A stretch of 11,363 nt of DNA from Paraglomus occultum (taxonomy: Eukaryota > Glomeromycota > Glomeromycetes > Paraglomerales > Paraglomeraceae), in contig CAJVPJ010001216.1 in assembly GCA_910592205.1 (NCBI GenBank), positions 1 to 11,363 of the forward strand, in the 5' to 3' direction. Positions 1 through 7,872 of the stretch are shown here, in pieces. Position 1 is the first letter of the stretch, and each line of letters opens with the position of its first letter. The notes under the pieces were generated by a model. It was given only the letters and a program-made list of their open reading frames with translations. It had not been told where the DNA came from and did no database searches. A program made the position numbers and the translations under genes.

Positions 1-360
1 ATTCTGCGCCAGAGGAATACAAGAAACTTGCCGAGCGGTGTTGTGATGCTGATCCTGATAAGCGTCCAAAGGATGGAGGGACACTTTGGAGCGATGTTGA
101 CAAGATTCTAAAGGATGTACAAAAGGATAACAACGTGTGGAATACTATATATCATACTGATGTAAAGCCATTATCACGTCTCGAGAAGGTAAGTAAATAT
201 TCCAGCACACTCTTACCTACTGGAGCTTTGCCTAAACCGAGAAATAGTTATCATTTGGATTCAGCTGCAGGTATGTTTTGCATTGCTGCAAATAAAGTCA
301 ATTTACAATATTAACATCGTTTTATTGTCTAATAATTTAGTGACACAAACGCTCTTGTAA
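1..360 (+). CDS. C-terminal end of a TKL-like protein kinase (5' part outside window)
   Basis: The frame opens at position 3 and has no stop up to 312. It begins SAPEEYKKLAERCCDADPDK followed by RP. This is kinase subdomain XI, the end of the C-lobe: the invariant Arg of the 'DPxxRP' motif is present (about residue 21), with the 'L..RC.' helix before it. The nucleotide-binding lobe and catalytic loop lie upstream of the window, so substrate and activity cannot be judged. After the domain comes a hydrophilic tail with 'LPKPRNSYHLDSAA', the kind of linker found after the domain in the expanded kinase families of arbuscular mycorrhizal fungi (family knowledge from memory, not searched). Removing a 70-nt intron (271-340) joins the tail to VTQTLL and a TAA at 358-360; without splicing the frame stops at 312-314. 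No internal lesion is seen, so the gene may be functional. Confident of the kinase call, less so of the exact last exon. Confidence 0.8.
271..340 (+). other. Probable last intron of the kinase gene (70 nt)
   Basis: The donor is GCAG|GTATGT and the acceptor is AATTTAG|TG. A TTAAC branch-like site lies at 311-315, about 25 nt before the acceptor. Splicing gives a Val codon across the junction and a short tail VTQTLL before TAA. The size and signals match the other introns inferred in this window. An alternative donor GTAAGT at 189 pairs with the CAG ending at 270 and also stays open to the same TAA, but it would remove the family-like LPKPRNS tail. Confidence 0.6.
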
Positions 361-2538
361 TTTCGTAACTCATTTACGAGTTTTACTCAAGGAGTTTGCT
401 TTTCTTCAAATTAGATATATTAAATGTGTCAACAAGAATTGCACGTTTACTGTTAGACTTCTTTCCAGGATAGACTATTTGAGTATATAATATAGCAGTC
501 ATTATTTAAAATTTATGATACTCTGGTCAGTTTAAGCTTCATTGTCAATTTCGGTTGGTTTTGCGTTTCCTAACATTGTTTTTATACCTTTCCCAAAACA
601 ATCAATGCGAGTCGCAAAATTATCTTGCCCAACTCTCCATCGTGATTGCTTTCATTTGACATTGGATAATAGTATTTAAAACGCTACAGCTACTTTGTGA
701 TTATAATGCAAGAATTCCGTAGATAAAAAATATCCCAAGCCTTCTTGAAATCTCTTAAAATGTCTGGCACTTTGTAAGAACCAAAACCTTGATTCATTCC
801 ACTGTTTATCGTATGGTATCAATCCGTCGAAGATCTATCGCCATTATTTTAATGATAACGTAACCCCTAACTACGCAAGTTTAACAACGTACCAACTACA
901 GTATGTATGTCAAGATCGCAAAATAACGTTTAATTTGCCCATGCAAAATTCGGCAAGCCTGAGCAAAGATTAGCTAGTTATTAAATAAGAGTCGTCTGAT
1001 CAGATTTTTCTTCCAATGTTCTACAAATTACCGTGATCGAGACACAAAGAGAAAAAAAAATACTCTGATTGTTGTCGATCCTTATTTGTTGTTAGGATAT
1101 TAATAAGATAACAGTGATTGTGATAATAATTAAATTTAAGCACCTTGTCAAGTTCTAACATTTTGCAGTTACAAATGTTAAAAAGTATAATTTGTAAAAA
1201 CGTGATACCAGATTAAAGTTAAGATTTATTTTTTTTTAATATTTAACGTAATATTCTTCTCAAGATAATTGCGGTTTAACTTTATGACACTAATTTTCCA
1301 ATGGATAATACATTAATAAACATGCTGTAAAAGTTGATGTAAAATGCCTGCAAGTAGTACTGTAAAATTAAAGCTATATGTAAAACACACGAAATCAAAG
1401 TCATCGTAAATTGCTTGTCTTTAGAGCCGATAATTGCGGATATACTTTGTAAATTCCAAAACCATATATAATGAGAAATAATCGTTAACCACTTCGTTTA
1501 TCAGAGGGCAGGAAGACATATCCTGTCTGTTTACCGAAAACAAATTATAAATACTCCGCCGGCCCAAGGGTGTAAAGTCAAATTTATTCAACTATAGAGT
1601 AATTCTGGAAAATTTACTTTGTTATTGTAGATTTATGTTAAAATACTACCTGTGAGAAGTCTAAAACCATAGCCAAGATATTGTATAACAACTGTTAATT
1701 ATAGTATGACAACCGTAACATATTATAAGTATTCGCCTTTATAAAAAAATACCGGCTAATGCTGATTGCAATCAATGGTAAAATATACGCCAAAATTATG
1801 ATATAATAGCAATATTTCTTAAGGCGTAAAATTTGTACAAAGTTAACGACATGTTTTATGTTATCAAAATTTGTCCGATAAGATTTTTATTCATTTGACT
1901 ATCGCGTTTTTTACAATACGTAAAGTTATCATAGAGTTAGATAAGACAAAAAGTTGGGTTGTTTTCCTCGACGAGTCAACTTTACGACAGTTGTAATGCA
2001 AACTCAAATAAGATACAGTATAAACCATGGCAAGAAAAACCGCAATTTGCATATGTCAACTGTTTACGTAAATTGGGCAAAGTATTATTTTTGTTTAATT
2101 ATTATTGCTTTACTAAACATACAAAAGCAGAGGACAATAATATTTATAAAAAAACTAATAAATGTTAATTGATCTTTGCACTAATAAATAACGTCAATTT
2201 GTATTCCTACTTACTACTCTAATGTACACGTATTGGAAAAAATACATGATATTAATTAACTACCTACTAATTAACTACTCTTCTGACGTTCCGACAATTA
2301 TCTACAAAATTTGATAATTAGTTCATGGCATGAGAAAACACTCACCCGCATGTATGGCAACGCAACGTAAACTGCTGCATGGCATAAAATAGTATATAAT
2401 ACTCGCCGCTTATAGATAATATTTGATAATACTTACCATGAATCAAGCCTACGACATTACCGTTATCGCAAACTACAAGAACGATAAAAAACTTTCTAAA
2501 CTATCGACCCACATTTACAAACCTGTGCTTGTAGACGT
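361..2538. other. AT-rich intergenic stretch, no gene recognised
   Basis: The stretch is strongly AT-rich, with stops dense in all frames and only short open frames of low-complexity composition. The only notable items are homopolymer A and T runs (for example near 1050 and 1230). I see no RNA gene, transposase motif or tandem array. The 3' UTR and polyadenylation site of the kinase must lie at its left end, but no specific signal can be singled out in DNA this AT-rich. Confidence 0.5.
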
Positions 2539-2581
2539 TGTCACCCGCTCACCATGTTGAGGTGACAGCACATCGAGCGGG
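2539..2581. repeat. Two overlapping 7-bp inverted repeats (possible hairpin)
   Basis: TGTCACC at 2539-2545 is mirrored by GGTGACA at 2561-2567, and CCCGCTC at 2544-2550 is mirrored by GAGCGGG at 2575-2581. The left arms overlap, so the two hairpins exclude each other. The spot is clearly more GC-rich than its surroundings. No adjoining gene is seen, so no role can be assigned; it may be the remnant of a repeat. Confidence 0.4.
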
Positions 2582-4621
2582 AATAACTTTACCTACCAAA
2601 GTATATATATGTTATGAAGTTAAGTTGAGAAAATAAATAAAGTGCTTTCAAAAACATTCTATACATATTTTAGTCTCATTGTACGTACCTTACCAGTATG
2701 AAAGAGTTTAGTAAAACATACGCCTTAGAAGGGTATGAGAAATCGCAATCTCCCTCCCAATGCATCGTTATAAGCGAGTAAAGTGGTTTAGGACCAGCGA
2801 TCGCAATCCCCAAGATACCAACACCGGTCTGAAATATACAAGTGCTCGCAATCCCCATACATTACAGACACTTTGGCCAAAAAGGCTTCATCTACTATGT
2901 ACTTATAACTTTCTGCCTACCTCAGTAAGCATTTGCGGCATATTGAGTGGCAGTCTAACGTCATGCCAAGGACGACATATCAAAACGACAGTTTACCGTC
3001 TTGTCGAGAAAGTATAATAAATTTATTCTTGCACGCAAAAAGTTTTCTACTAACCGACCATTAATCTATATTCGCTTCAATATACTCTTTTTTCTTACCT
3101 ACAAATTTATGGAATACGACAGACACTTGCAAAAAAGCTTGATAAAATGTTATATAGCGTTCGTTGTATTAAAGCGTTTCAAGCGTTGCTTAAAAAGTTT
3201 GACTAATGTTATAACGCTTATTTGTCTTGCGACATGTTTGCTGTTATAAACGTCACCCCCCTCACTATACCCCCACTTCATACAGTAGTTTACGGTTTGA
3301 ATATAGTGATAAGTTTGGCTTGGGCAAACAGTTTCGTTGAGGAAAATTTTGTCGCGAAAAATATATTGCATTTGCGGTTTTGCGCTTACTGGTATTTCTT
3401 CACCCACGCTTCTTTGAAAGTTATCACCGTGCGCTGGTGTAAATAGTTAACATTATATATTTGGCTTTCTTGTACGTACGTAACCCCGTCGTCGAAAAGA
3501 TTTGTATTTGAGAAAATGACGTGAACGTGCCAGTATTTATATGATTACGCCACACCCCTTTTTTTTTGCCTTCCCTTCATTTATCCTCTGGTAGTCCATT
3601 GCATAAGTTTGCAGAAAATCAACATTGCCCACTTTGCGTAAACTGGTAAGAATTATGGATTTAGTCAAGCGAATAGTTATTTTGCACTTAAATTACCAGC
3701 ATATTAATCTATTACTATATAGACGTATTATTACTTTCCGTCATATGGGCCGCCTGTTGTGTAAAGACATTCAAACTTGCTACGTTACTGTTGAAAAAAG
3801 CTCATAAAATAAAAACTTAAACCAGTCGCATATGAAAATAAAGGATTTGTATATTGCTTTACGCTGTGACTCAATGTCATATTGGTGTGAAAAAGACTAC
3901 ATTGATCAACTCAAATTTATAATGTTTACAAAGTTTGTTTTTTGTTTCTATCTATGTGTATTCAGGATTACTGCAAAACATTGTCCTTGGCACTTTATTT
4001 ATCCATCTGCTTAATGGGCTATAATGCGATCGATGATTGGTTAATCGTTTTACAACGTTAGATATTGTAATTATCGTTATTCTGACGGTGACTAACACGA
4101 ACACGGTATTAGCTTTTTATGTCTGCATTTTCAGTTACAAGATCATAGATGCATAATTCAGCAAACAATTATTAAGTTAAAGATAGAATAAACAGTCGAG
4201 TGAGTCAAAAACCTGTAACAGATTTGAGCTGTCGTCAGAAGTTGTCACCCATGTGGATTTTTTGAAAAATACCCATCCACAACAGATATTTCGTAGACTA
4301 TCCTTAGTGTTATAGACCTATATAAAGGGGCCCATTCACCAAACAGAATCCCAAAGCCATTACATTTCGCAAAGATCAGATAAATTATGTAATCATACAT
4401 TGTCATAGTTGTTAACATACTTGAGTATATCAATAAACAAGATTTGAGTCACTAAGTTATAAAACAATGATATTGCATATCTACTTCTTGTTCTCACGAC
4501 CTCCTAATTCTGTTCAAATTTGGTACACTGAACTCTGTTAACATTAACATAGTAATATCTAAAGTTTCACAAAAACTGCAATTGTGTTTGCTGTGTTACT
4601 CTATCTCAGTACCGCAGCAAT
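2582..4621. other. AT-rich intergenic stretch, no gene recognised
   Basis: Only short open frames on both strands, none with a recognised domain. A related short word, TCGCAATC followed by a C/T-rich run, occurs three times between 2730 and 2860. A small inverted repeat, TGTGGAT at 4252-4258 and ATCCACA at 4275-4281, lies about 370 bp before the transposase relic. It could be debris of that element, but nothing matching it was found on the relic's far side. The 5' part of the transposase (DNA-binding domain and first catalytic Asp) is not recognisable here. Confidence 0.4.
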
Positions 4622-5350
4622 CATGAAAGAATAAATTCCCACATGGAACGACAGAAACGAGATATTCTTTTGCTTGTCGATAACGCTGCTTGTCACTCAC
4701 CCTACAAAGATACCACATTGTCTAACATCACGGTACATTATCATTCCCCTAATACTACGGCTCACTTGCAACCGTGCCGTGCGATGCCGGAATTATTCAT
4801 AGTTTTAAGGTAATTTTATATTCTCAAAGTTATAAACCATTCTTTCTCCATAGCTCACTCTAACTCATTATGTCAGGCTCAATATCGCAAACTATTCTGT
4901 CGATCTTGAATTGCCGCCTACGACGAAGCAAGCATCCAGCAAAGCATCTACAAAAATTTCGCCTTCCATGCCGAAGCCATTTAACATCAAAAATGCTATC
5001 GACTGGCATAACGTAACATCCAAAATCGTTGGGACAATAACAAGACCAGAAGTTTGGGGCAATGTCCGAGAATTGACATTGTCAATGAATTTATTAATTT
5101 ACTTGATGATAACGAAACGGAGTTGCAATCTCTCTTCAAATGATTCAAGAGCAACTTCCAAAAGCATGAAGATTTCAGAATACTAAAAATTGCAGCATAT
5201 TCACCAGCGCAACACCACTCGGCTATACTTTGTTGTATGGTATCGGAGTCGACCAAAAGCGCTGCTTGCATTGGGTTGGACATATCTCAGTACAAAGTGC
5301 ATGAGTTTGAAGCAAATGGTAGCAACAAAGTGAATACTTTAAACAGTTAA
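4622..5350 (+). pseudogene. Pogo/Tigger-type DDE_1 transposase relic (C-terminal half)
   Basis: In life this enzyme cut and pasted its own element in the nucleus. From 4643 the frame reads MERQKRDILLLVDNAACHS, the second catalytic block of DDE_1 transposases (Asp of 'VDNA'). It continues to NTTAHLQPC, then, after a 5-bp duplication (4773-4782), shifts frame to DAGIIHSFK, which carries the third Asp (codon 4783-4785). The two Asp are about 34 residues apart, normal for the family. A 67-nt intron (4810-4876) separates SFK from AQYRKLFC. Downstream pieces NIKNAIDWHNVTS (frame of 4968) and IQNRW...IDIVNEFINLLDDNE (frame of 5018) match the family's C-terminal region. Breaks are the duplication, TGA at 4907, a frame change around 5016 with several residues missing, and TGA at 5141 with the frame then running to TAA 5348-5350. 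The helix-turn-helix, first Asp and terminal inverted repeats were not found. Inactive; family call is firm. Confidence 0.82.
4810..4876 (+). other. Fossil intron within the transposase relic (67 nt)
   Basis: AAG|GTAATT donor at 4810 and TGTCAG| acceptor ending at 4876, with a perfect CTAAC branch site at 4860-4864, 12 nt before the acceptor. It falls in phase 0 between DAGIIHSFK and AQYRKLFC, two blocks that are contiguous in related transposases. All splice signals are still intact although the coding parts on both sides are broken. Confidence 0.75.
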
Positions 5351-5408
5351 ATATAAAGTGCATGAGTTTGAAGCAAATGGTAGCAACAAAGTGAATACTT
5401 AAACAGTT
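5294..5408. repeat. Near-perfect tandem duplication, 55 bp + 54 bp
   Basis: Copy 1 is 5294-5348 and copy 2 is 5355-5408. Both start AAAGTGCATGAGTTTGAAGC and end AAACAGTT, differing by one T (CTTTAAAC versus CTTAAAC), with a 6-bp spacer. The first copy lies in the last open stretch of the transposase relic. Such identity beside badly decayed sequence suggests the duplication is recent. With only two copies it is not a satellite array. Confidence 0.9.
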
Positions 5409-5815
5409 GGTGAATAGTATAGTAATAGCTCAGATAGCTATCTGTCATACAACAGAGAGATAACAGACATAATTTTAAAATGATCAAAATGGCCTGTTTG
5501 ATCTGACTTATCAGGAATGGATTATTATTATGGCAACCTCTTTGACTTTTATGATAGAAAGAATATATATAATTTTTGTTACTAATAACTAAGCATGCTT
5601 GTAAGAATATAAACCATGATATAACAATTAATTATTTCAACAATTTCACCTTACTTGATTTTTTGTGTAAAGTTTTATTGGTTGTGAAAGCATTTTTTAA
5701 TAGTCCAGAATGTGGCGCGGTTACGGTTTTTTTTGTGCCACAAGATGTAGGAAAGACATGCTTATTCCGCATGCACAAATATAACAAATAAATTCGATTT
5801 ACTACACGATTCTTT
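5409..5815. other. AT-rich spacer, no gene recognised
   Basis: An open frame of about 70 codons on the plus strand (5576-5791) has no family resemblance that I can name and a composition typical of chance AT-rich DNA. No transposon terminus was identified here, although one would be expected if the transposase relic kept its right end. Confidence 0.35.
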
Positions 5816-6163
5816 CTAAAGTCTTCGTCTTGGCGATATTAATATTCCACAGCCATGAACGCATCTAGTAACTGCAGCAGTCTTTGGTGGTACATTTATG
5901 AAGTTGAACGGGCGACAATCCAGAATTGATTTCCAAAGCGAGATGAATCTTTTTTGAGAATCAGAAACGGCATGCGGAATTCGAGGCTTCCAGGAAGTCG
6001 ACAAGCGGAATAAGGTGATGATGGAGAGTATATCTGTGTTGTCCCGAGATCTATTTGACGGAAAAGTCGAATGTAAAGTAAGGAACATTAACCAGTCCCG
6101 AATGACATAATGACTGATATCTTCATTAAAACAATTGTACGTTGATATAGCAATCACGCACAC
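5816..6163. other. Less AT-rich island with coding-like character, unidentified
   Basis: Base composition rises here relative to the left flank and resembles the carboxypeptidase pseudogene that follows. The minus strand is open for 115 codons (6163-5816). One plus frame is open except for single stops, with a charged, protein-like stretch (KLNGRQSRIDFQSE, then ESETACGIRGFQEVDKRNKV). I recognise neither as a family. It could be a decayed exon of another gene on either strand, or upstream DNA of the carboxypeptidase. The strand is therefore left open. Confidence 0.3.
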
Positions 6164-6515
6164 AAAAGAATGTTCTCTTCATGGCGCATCATACGCTGCC
6201 TCACTAATAAAAAGGAGTCGACGTAGGTTTGTTGTTCTGCCAGTTAATTCATCCGTGTTTTCGCTGTCATCTTGTCACCGTAAAAAAATGGCGTCTATAC
6301 ATTGTCCGATTCTGTTATGCTTCATTCGGCTTTTGTCTTCATTAACGCAGAATTCGTCGACCAGGATTACGCGTCCACTACTCGAAAAGATATCGAGCAT
6401 CGTCTGCAAGAACAGCTGGATGACTTTGAGATACTGACACATGACGAATTTCCTGACCATTCTATCAGGATCGGATCGTTATGCGATAATAGTCGGGGTA
6501 CTTTACATCTACGAC

Positions 6516-6584
6516 GTATGTAAGCATGAAACTGTACCTTTACCTGCCAGCTTTTGCTCATTACTCTCACTCTTACCTTTTTAG
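6516..6584 (+). other. Fossil intron 1 of the carboxypeptidase pseudogene (69 nt)
   Basis: The GTATGT donor is at 6516, and a pyrimidine-rich end with TTTTTAG acceptor finishes at 6584. It separates the propeptide block (HSIRI...LCDNS) from YNGYVDVG, which starts exactly at 6585 in phase 0. The last few codons before the donor do not fit the family in any one frame, so the exon end has probably shifted. Confidence 0.65.
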
Positions 6585-6679
6585 TACAATGGTTATGTTG
6601 ATGTCGGCAGTAATAAACATTTCTTCTTTTGTTCTTTGAATCGAGAAACAACACCTCAACTGATCCAATTGTCCTTTGG

Positions 6680-6765
6680 GTATGTTGTTGCTTCCAATCA
6701 AGTTGACTATGAATAACCCGATTATCTTTGACTTTGTACCTAACAATATACATATCCACTGTCAG
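6680..6765 (+). other. Fossil intron 2 of the carboxypeptidase pseudogene (86 nt)
   Basis: TGG|GTATGT donor, CTAAC branch site at 6740-6744 and TGTCAG acceptor ending at 6765. Removal joins DPIVLW directly to VNDGLGCSA, the family's 'VLWLNGGPGCSS' segment, in phase 0. This is the clearest intron in the pseudogene, and all three signals are intact. Confidence 0.85.
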
Positions 6766-6904
6766 GTGAATGATGGTCTTGGATGCAGCGCTATGATTGG
6801 ATTATTCTATGAATTCGGTCCATGCTAACGGAACCGACGCAACGTTTAATCCTTATTCCTGGATTAACAATGCAATCAATGCATCAGTCATATTCTTAGA
6901 GCAG

Positions 6905-6971
6905 GTAGAGCAAATGCATTTCCATACTTTTGGATCTATGTTTATGTTGACAGTTCCCAATTTAAGCACAG
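6905..6971 (+). other. Fossil intron 3 of the carboxypeptidase pseudogene (67 nt)
   Basis: GAGCAG|GTAGAG donor, TTGAC branch-like site at 6947-6951 and GCACAG acceptor ending at 6971. The exon before ends SVIFLEQ and the exon after starts SMNVG. Together they fit the family's 'VIFLDQPVNVGFSY' with Pro and Val replaced. Phase 0. Without this intron the 67 nt do not fit any part of the protein. Confidence 0.7.
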
Positions 6972-7044
6972 TCAATGAACGTTGGTACTAGAGTAAGCGA
7001 TTACTATTACTGCAACTCAGCACGTATTAGCGTTTCTCCATATG

Positions 7045-7120
7045 GATCTGATTGACAAGAAGTACTACAAAAATGATCCCTTTCCTCAAACCAAGCCCGT
7101 AGCAGGTTGACTTAATTCCA
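7045..7120 (+). other. Possible decayed intron 4 of the carboxypeptidase pseudogene
   Basis: The family runs 'AFLQLFF..FP' without a gap, but here AFLHM (to 7044) and FFRQ (from 7121) are 76 nt apart, an intron-sized gap. A TTGAC branch-like site sits at 7107-7111. The expected GT and AG are not present at these points (GA and CA instead), so both splice sites would have mutated. Alternatively the 76 nt are an insertion. The gap's first part is open in frame, which weakens the intron reading. Confidence 0.35.
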
Positions 7121-7175
7121 TTCTTCAGGCAAGTATCAACAAAGTGGCCAATTACTTTCATATTGCCGGTGAATT

Positions 7176-7255
7176 GTAAGTCAGCCTACTGTGCACAACT
7201 GACATGAACGTTACAGTATAGAGCTATATTAACATGATTCGCTTTCATCATCTGG
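7176..7255 (+). other. Fossil intron 5, splitting the catalytic serine codon (80 nt)
   Basis: The exon ends GGT GAA TT at 7175, followed by a GTAAGT donor. A TTAAC branch-like site is at 7229-7233. The next exon begins T TAC GCT GGT at 7256. Joined, this reads HIAGE-(TTT)-YAGHYVP, where the family has Ser (TCT): a phase-2 intron interrupts the nucleophile codon. The expected acceptor AG at 7254-7255 is now GG. So both the catalytic codon and the splice acceptor appear mutated. Confidence 0.65.
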
Positions 7256-7663
7256 TTACGCTGGTCATTACGTTCCAGCTATCGCATCCGAAATCCTCAC
7301 TTACAAACACCATTTCCACTATCCTGGCATATGTTGATGCAAGTTGCAACATGGCTTGCAATCCGTCGCACCCTCCGGTGCTCGACGAAGCACTTGTGAT
7401 ATAATGAGATCAGCGTATCCCACATGTGCTCGACACATGAAAAAATGTTACAAATCACAGAGCGTGTCTAATTGTGTACTAGCTCGAACTTACTGCGATG
7501 CGATGAAGTGATTATGTTAGAGGGAAAGGGAAACTAGACCTACGCCATCCTCACCTTTATTCTATTTGAATCGGGAAGAAGTTAAGCGCAAAATTCGGTG
7601 TTAAGTAATGGGGACTGCAGCTTCGATGTTACCGGCAGATTCAGGATGACTGGTGATGAGCCA

Positions 7664-7735
7664 GTATGTATACGCATTTAATATGTCACCTTATGATATA
7701 ACAACTAAATTCGTTATTTTTCTGTTCGTTATTAG
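7664..7735 (+). other. Fossil intron 6 of the carboxypeptidase pseudogene (72 nt)
   Basis: CCA|GTATGT donor at 7664 and CGTTATTAG acceptor ending at 7735. A CTAAA branch-like site lies about 30 nt before the acceptor. It separates FRMTGDEP from DVV and then [14 protein letters not shown], adjacent segments in the family (GDWM..PYHKLVP). A frame change follows a few codons into the next exon. Confidence 0.7.
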
Positions 7736-7863
7736 GATGTAGTCCATATCACAAGCTAGTTTCCATATTACTAGAAGCGGGTATTCATGTCCTCCATGCA
7801 GGTGACGCCGACTATATCTGCAATTGGATGGGCAATGAGGCATGAATAAAGACGATCGAATGG

Positions 7864-7872
7864 TCTGTCTGG
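7864..7872 (+). other. 4-bp microduplication (TCTG x2) causing a frameshift in the pseudogene
   Basis: IKTIEWS in the frame of 7840 and GKSAFNATMDEKW in the frame of 7871 are contiguous in the family (EWSG). The junction reads TGG TCT GTCT GGT, which becomes the expected TGG TCT GGT when one TCTG unit is removed. The lesion is thus a tandem duplication of four bases. Confidence 0.75.

Noticed and set aside
2676-2858. Minus-strand frame with a hydrophobic stretch (GVGILGIAIAG)
   Set aside because: Only 60 codons, overlapping a plus frame of similar length, with no recognisable family and no neighbouring exon; most likely chance.
2760-3446. Several overlapping open frames of 74-85 codons on both strands
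   Set aside because: No domain, mutual overlap, AT-driven composition. Expected by chance in DNA of this kind.
4252-4281. TGTGGAT/ATCCACA inverted repeat as a terminal inverted repeat of the pogo-like element
   Set aside because: Both arms lie on the same side of the relic and no matching end was found downstream, so it cannot be the element's pair of termini.
6367-6759. 130-codon open frame on the minus strand with a C/H-rich stretch (YYCRHQHNH) that looks like a zinc finger
   Set aside because: It lies antisense to carboxypeptidase blocks FEILTHDEFPDHSIRI, FESRNNTSTDPIVLW and intron 2, which are specific and in family order. The zinc-finger look is a by-product of the reverse complement.
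7250-7265. Reading SSGYAGHYVP, as if the catalytic Ser had become Gly without an intron
   Set aside because: HIAGE occurs 80 nt upstream, followed by GTAAGT, so the intron-split codon explains both sides; the SSGY reading leaves HIAGE unexplained.
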